Positions 8,509-16,203 of a stretch of 32,439 nucleotides of DNA are shown here, one piece after another. How positions within the stretch are numbered: the stretch's first letter is position 1; each line of letters opens with the position of its first letter. The position numbers and the translations under genes are program-made. Below the pieces are notes generated by a model, which was given only the letters and a program-made list of their open reading frames with translations, made no database searches and was not told the DNA's origin. Origin of the DNA: Clostridiales bacterium (lineage in GTDB: Bacteria > Bacillota > Clostridia > Christensenellales > Borkfalkiaceae); the NCBI GenBank assembly GCA_022508265.1, contig JAFLVP010000002.1, forward strand, positions 1-32,439. Reading direction: 5' to 3'.

Positions 8509-9039
8509 ATGCATGATACGGGCGGCGAAAAACTTAATAATCTTATTATTGCCGTTGCAGACGGGCACCCGGACTGCCTTGACGGTATCTTAAAGCTTGC
8601 AGGCGGTCAGATGATGGCCGTCGCTTTAAGCATGGTCGGCAGGGATTACGCGGAGGACGTTTTGCACGACAGCTTTATTAAGATTGCCCGATTTGCAAAG
8701 AGCTACAGACCGGGCACGAACCCTTACGGCTGGCTTATGAAGATTGTGCGGAACACGGCGCTTGACTTTTTAAAAGCTAAAAAAGTCCGTGCGGAAGTCA
8801 GCTCTGAAGAGCTTTTCTCCCTCTCCTCCCTCGACTATTCCCCCGAGAGAAAGGAAAGCGCAATAGATCTTGAACGCGCCATATCCAAGCTTGAACCCGA
8901 CGAAAAAAAGATAATTTACTTTGTATATTACCTCGATATGACGGTGCGGGAAATTGCGGGTGAGCTGAAAATGAGCAAATCCGCTGTACAGAGGCTCAAG
9001 GAAAAAGCCGAAGAAAAATTAAAAAATTTGCTTAAATAG
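8509..9039 (+). CDS. ECF-type RNA polymerase sigma factor
   Basis: A 176-residue sigma-70 family factor of the extracytoplasmic-function class. Region 2 spans about residues 20-95 (YAEDVLHDSFIKIARF, then NPYGWLMKIVRNTALDFLKAKK). Region 4 is a helix-turn-helix at about 125-175 (LEPDEKKIIYFVYYLDMTVREIAGELKMSKSAVQRLKEKAEEKL). Regions 1 and 3 are absent, as expected. It heads a five-gene plus-strand operon followed by a membrane-anchored anti-sigma candidate and vWA lipoproteins. Identical-spacing motifs at 9039 and 9855 suggest that it drives its own downstream genes. Confidence 0.93.
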   Translation: MHDTGGEKLNNLIIAVADGHPDCLDGILKLAGGQMMAVALSMVGRDYAEDVLHDSFIKIARFAKSYRPGTNPYGWLMKIVRNTALDFLKAKKVRAEVSSEELFSLSSLDYSPERKESAIDLERAISKLEPDEKKIIYFVYYLDMTVREIAGELKMSKSAVQRLKEKAEEKLKNLLK

Positions 9040-9070
9040 CGGGACAAAAAGCAAAGATAAATCGTTTTAA
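9039..9070 (+). promoter_or_regulatory. Putative ECF sigma-dependent promoter, copy 1
   Basis: GCGGGACAAA, 9 nt, TAAATCGTTTTAA. The same pattern with the same spacing recurs at 9855-9886. The layout (GGGACAA, about 15 nt, CGTTTTA) fits the general -35/-10 geometry of ECF promoters. It begins on the last base of the sigma stop codon and directly precedes the anti-sigma gene. Confidence 0.7.
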
Positions 9071-9079
9071 AGGTGTTAA

Positions 9080-9832
9080 ATGAAAGACGACAGACTTGAA
9101 AAGAAGTTTGATGAATATTTCGACGGTGTGAATATTTCAAACGATATAATTGCCGATGCGAAGGCGTCGATTAGCCCCAAGCGCAAAATTTTGCCGAAAA
9201 TAATGAAGTTTGCTTCTATTGCGGCAAGTATTGTGCTTGTCTTTGCCGTTGCCATTGCGGTTATGATAAGAATCGATTTAAGCGGATTAGTCCCCGACAA
9301 CGGTATGGCAAGCGGAGGAAATACACAGGGCACTCCGCCCGACGACGCGCCGGGGGGTGCTCCGCCGAGTGGTGCTTCGCCATTTGAGTTATACACCGAC
9401 AGTGACCTTGTTCAAAGCTACCAAAGCGCCTACTCTATCTCTTCACTGAACTCTTCTTTGAAATTTATCGAGAATCTTGCTTATTCGTACAATTCAACAG
9501 TTGAAACCTGCAATGCGGGATACAAGGACGGAAAGCTTGCGCTTGTCACTGCCGAAGTGAGTATTTTAAGCGGGTTTAACCGCGACGAGACTACCGTATT
9601 CGTTGAATTTACGGACGAAAAAGTAATATATTCCGGGCTTGCCGACTACTACGACGGCAAAGTGTATAATTACTACGACGCGCAGTATTACCTAACGAAA
9701 ACGACGGCGCAAAACGGCGAACCCGAATTTAAATTGTATATTTCATACAGAGGCGTAAAATATTATTTTTCGGTACGCTCTACCGACATAAGAGCGTACG
9801 GAAAGTATCTGAATTTAGTTACAAAAAAATAA
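9080..9832 (+). CDS. Probable membrane-anchored anti-sigma factor
   Basis: 250 residues: a charged cytoplasmic N-terminus (1-41), one transmembrane helix (about 42-63), a low-complexity Gly/Pro/Ala linker (about 74-97) and a beta-rich extracytoplasmic domain. This topology, and its position directly after an ECF sigma gene, fit a membrane anti-sigma factor that holds the sigma factor with its N-terminus. No zinc-finger (HxxxCxxC) anti-sigma motif is present, so the family assignment rests on topology and context. AAAGGTG provides a ribosome binding site. The outer domain matches nothing I know and may sense an envelope signal. Confidence 0.68.
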   Translation: MKDDRLEKKFDEYFDGVNISNDIIADAKASISPKRKILPKIMKFASIAASIVLVFAVAIAVMIRIDLSGLVPDNGMASGGNTQGTPPDDAPGGAPPSGASPFELYTDSDLVQSYQSAYSISSLNSSLKFIENLAYSYNSTVETCNAGYKDGKLALVTAEVSILSGFNRDETTVFVEFTDEKVIYSGLADYYDGKVYNYYDAQYYLTKTTAQNGEPEFKLYISYRGVKYYFSVRSTDIRAYGKYLNLVTKK

Positions 9833-9854
9833 TTTTTGAAAAATTTTCCAAAAA

Positions 9855-9886
9855 GCGGGACAAACGCGTAACTTAAATCGTTTTAA
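9855..9886 (+). promoter_or_regulatory. Putative ECF sigma-dependent promoter, copy 2
   Basis: GCGGGACAAA, 9 nt, TAAATCGTTTTAA, identical in both boxes and in spacing to copy 1 at 9039. It lies about 50 nt upstream of the vWA lipoprotein gene, which has a GAGGTG ribosome binding site. Confidence 0.72.
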
Positions 9887-9937
9887 TATCAGAAAAAGCT
9901 TGTAAAAACTTTTTTAAAATTTTAACGAGGTGCTATT

Positions 9938-11452
9938 ATGAAAAAATTACTCTCGATAATTGCTGTGCTTTGCGCATCATGTCTGATATTCGGAGCGTGC
10001 TCGGCAGGAGGCCCTATGGGCGGAGGCTTTGGCAACAATTCCGGCGCAATGCGTCCTGATTTTTCCGATGCCCCTACCGGCGATGCAGATGATTGGGACG
10101 AAGACGGCGGATTCCAATACGACAGTGTTAAAGAGGTTGGCTTTATTGAAGTTTCAAAAGCGGCAAGCTCCTACTTCTCGCTTGACAGAAACACTGCCAC
10201 CTATTCGCACGTGAGAAGTATGCTTGAAAGCGGATATAAGGTTTACGAAGACTCCGTACGTATCGAGGAAATGATAAATTACTTCGACTATGACTTTACC
10301 GCTCCCACAGATAAGGCGGTTGCCGTATCCACGGCGCTTGCCGACTGCCCTTGGAATGACGAAAACAAGATTATGGCGGTCGGACTTAAAACCACCGAAG
10401 TTAAAAACGAAAACAATGCTAACTACGTCTTTTTAATAGACGTTTCGGGCTCGATGTCGGGAGATAAAAGACTCGGGCTTGCCAAAAAGGGCTTTAATAT
10501 GCTCTTGGACGGACTCGGCGATAGAGACGTTGTTTCGATAGTGACGTATGCAAGCGGGGTCAAGACCGTACTTGACGGCGGCGAGTGCACGGAAGACGGA
10601 AAAGCTCAAATAAGAGACAAGATTTCCAAATTAGTGGCCTCTGGCGCGACGAGCGGCGGCGACGGTCTGGAGCGGGCTTACAATATTGCTCAAAAGCACT
10701 TTATTACGGGCGGAAACAACAGAGTTATAATTATTTCCGACGGAGATTTCAACGTGGGAATGAGCTCCCCCACTCGACTTAAAGAATTCATACAGGAAAA
10801 AGCAAAGAGCGGAATTTATCTTTCCGTTATAGGCGTAGGCATGGGAAATATGCGCGACGATATTCTGGAAACGCTTGCAACCTGCGGTAACGGCAATTAC
10901 GCTTACCTCGACAACGAAAACGAGGCTCGCAAGGTCTTTATAGACGAATTGTCGGGCAACCTCTTTACCGTGGCAAAGGACGCTAAAGCCGGCGTAACCT
11001 TTACGGACGCAGTATACAAATACAGACTTATCGGCTACGATACAAAGAGAATTTCGGAAGACGACTTCAACAACGATAATGCCGATACGGGCGAAATAGG
11101 CAGTAATCTGTGCGTTACCGCACTCTACGAAATAGTACTTGCAGACGGCGCCGAGGGCAAGCTTGCCGACGTTGAAATTAAGTACAAAGACGTAACAGGC
11201 GAGGAAGAAGTTAACGAAAGCGTGACTTGCGCCGTCAATATCGATACCACCTCCACCGACGACTTGTCATTTATTAGCTGCGTTGCGGAATTCGGCTTGA
11301 TATTAAGAAACTCCGCATATAAGGGAAATGCCTCCCTCTCCTCCGTGCTTGCACGTCTTAACGATTTAAGCGAATATATCGAGGGCGATACCTACAAGCA
11401 AGAATTCGTGACCTTGGTGGGTAAAGCCTCCGAGCTTGAATATTATAATTAA
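9938..11452 (+). CDS. von Willebrand factor A domain lipoprotein, YfbK-like
   Basis: 504 residues. A lipoprotein signal ends at FGAC (Cys21), followed by a Gly/Met/Asn-rich linker. Residues about 75-145 resemble the N-terminal region of YfbK-type vWA proteins (SYFSLDRNTATYSHVRSML, then RIEEMINYFDYDF). The vWA domain follows with an intact MIDAS motif DVSGSMS (about 168), a later Thr-containing GATSGGDGLERA and IIISDGDFNVG. The C-terminal third fits the DUF3520-type tail of YfbK proteins. A metal-dependent adhesion or protein-binding role outside the membrane is the family expectation. It is probably controlled by the ECF sigma factor upstream. Confidence 0.88.
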   Translation: MKKLLSIIAVLCASCLIFGACSAGGPMGGGFGNNSGAMRPDFSDAPTGDADDWDEDGGFQYDSVKEVGFIEVSKAASSYFSLDRNTATYSHVRSMLESGYKVYEDSVRIEEMINYFDYDFTAPTDKAVAVSTALADCPWNDENKIMAVGLKTTEVKNENNANYVFLIDVSGSMSGDKRLGLAKKGFNMLLDGLGDRDVVSIVTYASGVKTVLDGGECTEDGKAQIRDKISKLVASGATSGGDGLERAYNIAQKHFITGGNNRVIIISDGDFNVGMSSPTRLKEFIQEKAKSGIYLSVIGVGMGNMRDDILETLATCGNGNYAYLDNENEARKVFIDELSGNLFTVAKDAKAGVTFTDAVYKYRLIGYDTKRISEDDFNNDNADTGEIGSNLCVTALYEIVLADGAEGKLADVEIKYKDVTGEEEVNESVTCAVNIDTTSTDDLSFISCVAEFGLILRNSAYKGNASLSSVLARLNDLSEYIEGDTYKQEFVTLVGKASELEYYN

Positions 11453-11463
11453 AAGAGTTACTT

Positions 11464-12696
11464 ATGAAAGGTAAATTAAAGAACCTTGCGGCAGTATTCG
11501 CTTTGATTTTAACTTTGATTGTTACCGTTAGTTTTGTCGGCTGTTCGTCAGCTGGACGGGCCGGTTACTTATATCACTCCGATAGCGATGGTTCAAACCA
11601 ACAAAAGCCCATCGTAAAACAGCTTACAGCTGCGGAGTGGCGTGACGCGCTTAACTATGATTTTTGGTTAAATCTCTTTGAAAAGGATATCCCCATTAAG
11701 GGTCAGAACGGGGAAGAAAATACTCAAGACGGAATATTCAGCGAATATGCAACGGAGACGCGCGGGCTTGAAACTTTTGAGATGCACGAGGTATACGTTT
11801 CCTGCAACGACGAGCCCGTTATCGGGGCAGAGGTGTCACTTTTCAACGATAACGACGTTATCTTTTCCGCCGTGACCGACAGCACCGGCATTGCATACGT
11901 TTTCGGCAACGGAACACACGTTGAGGCAGTCAGCGGGCAGACGAGTTCAAGTGCGCAAATAGCCGAAGGCGTTACGCAAATATCCCTTTCCGATTACACC
12001 GAGTGTGAGGACGAAATTGACATTATGTTCGTGGTTGATACCACCGGCTCTATGGGCGACGAGCTTTATTTCCTTTGCAACGAGCTTGCGGGAATTATAA
12101 CGAGGGCCTCCTCCGCTCTCGATTGCAAGATAAATTTGGGGCTCCTTTTCTACCGCGATAAGGGCGACGCGTACGTAACCAAAAAATTTAATTTTGTGGA
12201 TGTCTCTTCTACAATCGGACTTAATACGGTTGTAAATAATATAAGGGCTCAAAGCTCGGGCGGCGGCGGAGATTATCCCGAGGCTGTAGATACCGCGCTT
12301 GCCGAGGCGATTGAAATGGATTGGACTTCAAATTCCAAAACCAAACTCTTATTTCACGTGCTTGACGCACCCTATCACGACGATCAGAAAAGTCAAAGCG
12401 TGTTTGCAAACGCGGTAAAGAGCGCGGCGCAAAAGGGTATAAGAATAATTCCCGTAGCGGCAAGCGGACTTGATACTCTCGGGCAATATATAATGCGCAG
12501 CGCGGCACTGCTTACGGGCGGAACCTACACCTTTTTGACCGACGACAGCGGCATAGGCAACAGCCATACCCTTCCCGACGTAGGCGAATTTACCGTGGAA
12601 TATTTAAGCGATTTAATGGTAAGGCTTATAAAGGGCTACTACACGGGAACCTTTGAAGAACCCATACCTTGGACACAGTCCGAAAGCGTTGTATAA
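11464..12696 (+). CDS. Second vWA-domain lipoprotein
   Basis: 410 residues, starting 11 nt after the previous gene. The signal peptide ends in a lipobox-like VGC (Cys27). Residues about 108-150 (VYVSCNDEPVIGAEVSLF) resemble a carboxypeptidase-regulatory/Ig-like beta module. The vWA domain begins at DIMFVVDTTGSMGDE (about 185-199) with an intact DxTxS MIDAS and includes GGGGDYPEAVDTALAEAI. It differs from the YfbK-like protein and belongs to the separate vWA group with a DTTGSM signature. The two vWA lipoproteins probably act together at the cell surface. Substrate or partner is unknown. Confidence 0.85.
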   Translation: MKGKLKNLAAVFALILTLIVTVSFVGCSSAGRAGYLYHSDSDGSNQQKPIVKQLTAAEWRDALNYDFWLNLFEKDIPIKGQNGEENTQDGIFSEYATETRGLETFEMHEVYVSCNDEPVIGAEVSLFNDNDVIFSAVTDSTGIAYVFGNGTHVEAVSGQTSSSAQIAEGVTQISLSDYTECEDEIDIMFVVDTTGSMGDELYFLCNELAGIITRASSALDCKINLGLLFYRDKGDAYVTKKFNFVDVSSTIGLNTVVNNIRAQSSGGGGDYPEAVDTALAEAIEMDWTSNSKTKLLFHVLDAPYHDDQKSQSVFANAVKSAAQKGIRIIPVAASGLDTLGQYIMRSAALLTGGTYTFLTDDSGIGNSHTLPDVGEFTVEYLSDLMVRLIKGYYTGTFEEPIPWTQSESVV

Positions 12697-12708
12697 GCGT
12701 GAACTGTT

Positions 12709-13239
12709 ATGAAAAAGCTGTTACTTGGATTATTTTTAATTCCTGCTTTTCTTTTCTGCGGCTGTGCAGATAATCAACCGACGGATACAGAAAAGATTGC
12801 AGATAAAATAAACGAGAATACTACCCTTGAGCTTAAATTTTTAGAGGACGTTTCCGGAAAAGATTTATCTGCATTCGTACCCGAATACGATATTTTCGGA
12901 GCATTTGTATATTTTAATTCGGACTACAAAGACGGTGACGAGCATTACGTGCGGTATTTGATTTCGGCCTATCCCGACTATGCGGACGGAGGCAGCGTCG
13001 TAACAAGAATAGACTGTACCGACCCGAACGTTACGTTCTTTAACGGTTGTACGGTTGAGAACTGCGGTGCGCTCTTCCTCTATCTTTCGGGCGAAGGTTT
13101 TGAAATTATAAATTCGGGCGATTCTCCCAGTTCGGTTACAAATGCAACAAACGGTAAAATCAGCGTCTCACACGACAGTAAATCCAAGATTATTACTTTT
13201 TCGTATGAGGTATCAAACCGCGACGGAATTGATTTTTAA
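12709..13239 (+). CDS. Small lipoprotein, last gene of the ECF/vWA operon
   Basis: 176 residues with a short lipoprotein signal (MKKLLLGLFLIPAFLFCGCA; Cys19). The mature part is acidic and beta-rich, with two cysteines (DCTDP and GCTVENCGALF) that might form disulfides. I recognise no domain. It starts 12 nt after the second vWA gene and ends the operon at a clear terminator, so a role with the vWA lipoproteins is inferred from position only. Confidence 0.75.
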   Translation: MKKLLLGLFLIPAFLFCGCADNQPTDTEKIADKINENTTLELKFLEDVSGKDLSAFVPEYDIFGAFVYFNSDYKDGDEHYVRYLISAYPDYADGGSVVTRIDCTDPNVTFFNGCTVENCGALFLYLSGEGFEIINSGDSPSSVTNATNGKISVSHDSKSKIITFSYEVSNRDGIDF

Positions 13240-13243
13240 CAAT

Positions 13244-13275
13244 AAAAAAACAGTCCTTATCGGACTGCTTTTTTT
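13244..13275. terminator. Terminator shared by the vWA operon and purA
   Basis: CAGTCC and GGACTG form a stem with a TTATC loop. It is followed by CTTTTTTTAT on the plus strand and by an equally T-rich tract on the minus strand. Confidence 0.88.
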
Positions 13276-13280
13276 ATTAC

Positions 13281-14561
13281 TTAATACATTTCTATGCACG
13301 CTTCACGGCTTGCGCCGACCGAAACGTACTTTATCCGACAGTTGCACAGTTTTTCAAGAAGTTTTATATATTCGAGAGCCTCTTTAGGCAAATCTTCTTT
13401 CTTTCTGCAACCCGTCGTGGGGCAGTTCCAGCCCTTGACTTTTTCAAAAACGGGCTTGCAATCGTCCAAAACGTCGGTAAAGGGAAATTCGTCTATAATT
13501 TTGCCGTTCAGCTCGTATTTTGTGCAAATTTCAATCTCTTCGTAGCTGTCCAAGACGTCGAGCTTTGTCAGGGCGATTTCGTCGGCGCCCTGACAGCGTA
13601 TGCCGTAACGCGAAGCGACCACGTCAAAGGGTCCCACCCTTCTGGGTCTGCCAGTCGCCGCGCCGTATTCGCCGCCGAGCTCGCGCAGCTTTTCAGCCTT
13701 TTCCCCGAAGTATTCGCAAGTAAAGGGTCCTGCGCCGACACAGCTTGAATAAGCCTTCATTATGCCTATCGAGTTGTCGAGTTTCAGATTTGGAACGCCT
13801 GCGCCTATGGGAGCGTACGCCGCTATCGTAGAGGACGACGAAGTATAGGGAACTATACCGAAGTCTATATCTCGGAGCGCACCGAGCTGGGCTTCGAACA
13901 TAATATTCTTGCCCGCTTTGTTTGCCTCGTTTAGATAGAGCCCCGTATCGGTAACGTACTTTGCAAGCGGCTTGCCGTATTCTTCGAAGTAAGCTATAAC
14001 TTCGTCTACCGAAACAGGGTCGAAGCCGTACGCTTTTATAGTCATATTTTTCCAGGCAACGATATCGGGTATACGCTTATATAGAAGCTCGGTATTTAAA
14101 AGCTCGCCCATTCTGAACGCCTTTTTCATATATTTATCGGCGTAGACGGGGGCAATACCCCTCCTCGTTGAGCCGTAGGGCTTACCAGTTGCCTTTGTCA
14201 GTCTGTCCTCTTCCATAATGTCCTGCAGAACGTTGTAGGGCATAGTAATTATGGCTTTATCGCTTATTTTGAGGTTTTCGGGCGAAATCTTTATTCCGCC
14301 CTCGCGTAATTTGGCGATTTCGCCGCAGAGGTGCTTGATATCTACTACCATTCCGCATCCGAGCACGTTTACAACCTCGTCGCGCAGAATACCCGAAGGC
14401 AGCAGGTTTAAAATGAACCTGCCTTTCTCGTTTATAACGGTGTGTCCCGCATTATTGCCGCCCTGATAACGGCAGACGATATCGTATTTTTCCGAAAGCA
14501 AATCGACCATTCTGCCCTTGCCTTCGTCACCCCAGTTGATACCGCAAATACTTGTAAGCAT
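13281..14561 (-). CDS. purA: Adenylosuccinate synthetase
   Basis: A 426-residue cytoplasmic enzyme that joins IMP and aspartate with GTP to give adenylosuccinate, the first committed step to AMP. The GTP P-loop and catalytic region read GINWGDEGKGRMVDLL, followed by the substrate loop YQGGNNAGHTV. Further signatures are TGKPYGSTRRGIAP and the C-terminal TGRPRRVGPFDVVASRYG. Length is typical. GAGGTAGAT before the ATG is the ribosome binding site, and a consensus promoter with a roughly 50-nt leader precedes it. Confidence 0.97.
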   Translation of the reverse strand: MLTSICGINWGDEGKGRMVDLLSEKYDIVCRYQGGNNAGHTVINEKGRFILNLLPSGILRDEVVNVLGCGMVVDIKHLCGEIAKLREGGIKISPENLKISDKAIITMPYNVLQDIMEEDRLTKATGKPYGSTRRGIAPVYADKYMKKAFRMGELLNTELLYKRIPDIVAWKNMTIKAYGFDPVSVDEVIAYFEEYGKPLAKYVTDTGLYLNEANKAGKNIMFEAQLGALRDIDFGIVPYTSSSSTIAAYAPIGAGVPNLKLDNSIGIMKAYSSCVGAGPFTCEYFGEKAEKLRELGGEYGAATGRPRRVGPFDVVASRYGIRCQGADEIALTKLDVLDSYEEIEICTKYELNGKIIDEFPFTDVLDDCKPVFEKVKGWNCPTTGCRKKEDLPKEALEYIKLLEKLCNCRIKYVSVGASREACIEMY

Positions 14562-14614
14562 ATCTACCTCTTTTCGGTTTAAAAATTGCGTTTTTGCTTT
14601 AAAAAAGCTTTTCT

Positions 14615-14643
14615 ATTATACTATAATACATAGATTAAGTCAA
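14615..14643 (-). promoter_or_regulatory. Promoter of purA
   Basis: On the minus strand TTGACT (14638-14643), a 17-nt spacer and TATAAT (14615-14620). The leader contains an AT-rich hairpin candidate (GCTTTTTTAAAGC), but I see no recognisable purine riboswitch. Confidence 0.85.
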
Positions 14644-14666
14644 GTAGTAAGTAAATTTTTGAACAT

Positions 14667-14960
14667 TTAACCCATACCGATAAGGCGCATTATCCACAGT
14701 GCAAGTAAAAGTGCGGACGCCGCCGCGGATACTATTGCAACGACAAGAATCATAGCCCTTTTGGATTTTATAAACAGGCGAATAAATTCCGCAACAAACA
14801 CGGCAAACCCGAGCGCCGCCACTGAATAACAGACCTTTCCCGTAACCGACGATACGATTACGAAAACGAGCAAACAGACGGCAATCGCAATATAAAACCA
14901 CATCGAAAACTTTAAGGTAGTTTCTTTTTCTTCAATTTGTGATAACTTTTCTTCTTCCAT
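14667..14960 (-). CDS. Small integral membrane protein, three predicted helices
   Basis: 97 residues. A charged N-terminus (MEEEKLSQIEEKE) is followed by three hydrophobic segments at about 20-40, 44-64 and 69-93, the last two separated by the basic IKSKR loop. It resembles small DUF-type Firmicutes membrane proteins of no known role; I cannot name the family with confidence. The ATG lies only 6 nt after a perfect TATAAT, so no ribosome binding site is possible on the expected transcript. No partner is evident, as purA downstream has its own promoter. Confidence 0.75.
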   Translation of the reverse strand: MEEEKLSQIEEKETTLKFSMWFYIAIAVCLLVFVIVSSVTGKVCYSVAALGFAVFVAEFIRLFIKSKRAMILVVAIVSAAASALLLALWIMRLIGMG

Positions 14961-14966
14961 AACAAA

Positions 14967-14995
14967 ATTATATGATATTTGAAATTTACTGTCAA
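14967..14995 (-). promoter_or_regulatory. Perfect-consensus promoter of the small membrane protein, leaderless geometry
   Basis: On the minus strand TTGACA (14990-14995), exactly 17 nt, TATAAT (14967-14972), then TTTGTT and ATG. Transcription would start at or within a base or two of the start codon. Confidence 0.88.
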
Positions 14996-15030
14996 ATTTA
15001 ATAGCTATATTTACATAACGTGCCTAAACT

Positions 15031-15057
15031 AAAAGACGCGCAATTTTGCGCGTCTTC
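15031..15057 (-). terminator. Terminator hairpin of the gene ending at 15058
   Basis: AAGACGCGCA and TGCGCGTCTT form a 10-bp stem with a 4-nt loop, immediately after the stop codon of the small membrane protein gene, with a short T-rich tail. Confidence 0.8.
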
Positions 15058-15399
15058 TTATTTTTCGGGCTGATAATTGCCGGTAATTTCTTCCACATTC
15101 TCGACCTCGACGGAGGCAAACACCGTCTCATCCGAAGTTGGCGTACCCGTAGATTGAATAACGTCGTCAATAGTCAGCTGTCCGTCCGTATTACTTTCGA
15201 GCTTCCTTTTGACTTCCTCATCATAAACGGCGCAATCGTAATCGAGTTTGGGTGCATTTTTATCAACGTACATTTTGCGCAGTTCGTTTTGCAATTCCCT
15301 TTGCTTTTTGTTATTGACAATAAACATACACATAAATATAATAAGCAGCAGCAAAAATATTGAGCTTGCCACTATCGTGACTATATAGATAGGTTCCAT
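15058..15399 (-). CDS. Single-pass membrane protein with acidic cytoplasmic tail
   Basis: 113 residues. One hydrophobic helix (about 4-28, IYIVTIVASSIFLLLLIIFMCMFIV) is followed by a basic stop-transfer region (NNKKQRELQNELRK) and a mostly acidic soluble C-terminus. No known family is visible. The gene is divergent from the TetR regulator, so it may be one of that regulator's targets, but this is inference from position. The start lies 6 nt after a TAAAAT -10 box and has no ribosome binding site. Confidence 0.7.
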   Translation of the reverse strand: MEPIYIVTIVASSIFLLLLIIFMCMFIVNNKKQRELQNELRKMYVDKNAPKLDYDCAVYDEEVKRKLESNTDGQLTIDDVIQSTGTPTSDETVFASVEVENVEEITGNYQPEK

Positions 15400-15405
15400 A
15401 GTATT

Positions 15406-15434
15406 ATTTTACACCTAATTTAATTATGTGTCAA
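15406..15434 (-). promoter_or_regulatory. Promoter of the single-pass membrane protein, leaderless geometry
   Basis: On the minus strand TTGACA (15429-15434), 17 nt, TAAAAT (15406-15411), then AATACT and ATG. Confidence 0.82.
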
Positions 15435-15440
15435 CATTAT

Positions 15441-15469
15441 TTGCTTTAATTGCAAAAGTGTGCTATACT
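15441..15469 (+). promoter_or_regulatory. Promoter of the TetR-family gene, with an overlapping palindrome
   Basis: TTGCTT (15441-15446), a 17-nt spacer and TATACT (15464-15469). The inverted repeat TTTGC-N7-GCAAA (15440-15456) overlaps the -35 box and spacer and could be the regulator's own operator. The leader is about 45 nt with an AGAGGA ribosome binding site. Confidence 0.7.
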
Positions 15470-15523
15470 GTTAAAGTAAAAATATGCATTTGAGGTAATT
15501 TTAAGGCATCAAGAGGACATATT

Positions 15524-16135
15524 ATGAAAACAGACAAAAGAATTGTCAAAACGAAAACCAACATTAAAAATGCTTTTTTAGAGCTTGCACAGAGCAAAAA
15601 GCTTGACGATATCACTGTTTCCGAGCTTACTGCTCACGCAAAAGTCAACCGTTCCACCTTCTATCTGCACTACGACAGCGTATTGGGCGTACTTGCAGAT
15701 ATCGAAACCGAAATTGCCGAAAAAATCGCCTCCCACTTCGATACTTTCGATATAAACGACATTTACGGCTCTACCTATAAAATTCTTGCCAATCTTTCAG
15801 CTTTGTTAGACGGTATTCCCAACCTGAAAAAATGCATAGTCTTTTCGGAAAACTCTCACAACATAATCGTCAAGCTCAAAAATATTCTTATTGAAAAGGC
15901 TATTTGCGCAGCTCTTGCCGATTTCCCCACCCTTAAAGAGGACGACATAAAATATCCCATTACTTTTGCTTCTGCGGGAATTATAGAGAGCTATCTTAAA
16001 TGGGTGCGCTCTGACGATAGTAAACCTATGGAAGTGCTCATTGCGGAAGTCGGTAAAATAACCGTGCGGATACTCGAAGATATTGCCACAACCGATAAAA
16101 AAACCGCACAGACTCACGAATCGATTAAAATTTAA
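15524..16135 (+). CDS. TetR/AcrR-family transcriptional regulator
   Basis: 203 residues. The N-terminal three-helix DNA-binding domain includes IKNAFLELAQSKKLDDITVSEL and the recognition segment AKVNRSTFYLHYDSV (about residues 17-60), a textbook TetR helix-turn-helix. The C-terminal part is a helical ligand-binding/dimerisation region of the TetR_C_8-like type. The ligand is unknown. It is divergent from the small membrane protein gene, shares about 120 bp of control region with it, and ends at a good terminator, so autoregulation and control of the neighbour are plausible. Confidence 0.9.
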   Translation: MKTDKRIVKTKTNIKNAFLELAQSKKLDDITVSELTAHAKVNRSTFYLHYDSVLGVLADIETEIAEKIASHFDTFDINDIYGSTYKILANLSALLDGIPNLKKCIVFSENSHNIIVKLKNILIEKAICAALADFPTLKEDDIKYPITFASAGIIESYLKWVRSDDSKPMEVLIAEVGKITVRILEDIATTDKKTAQTHESIKI

Positions 16136-16140
16136 TTAAA

Positions 16141-16169
16141 AAGCAAGCCTGACGGCTTGCTTTATTTTT
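16141..16169 (+). terminator. Terminator of the TetR-family gene
   Basis: AAGCAAGCC and GGCTTGCTT form a 9-bp stem with a TGAC loop, followed by TATTTTT. Confidence 0.9.
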
Positions 16170-16203
16170 CATATTTATAGGCAATAATAAATAATATTAT
16201 TGT

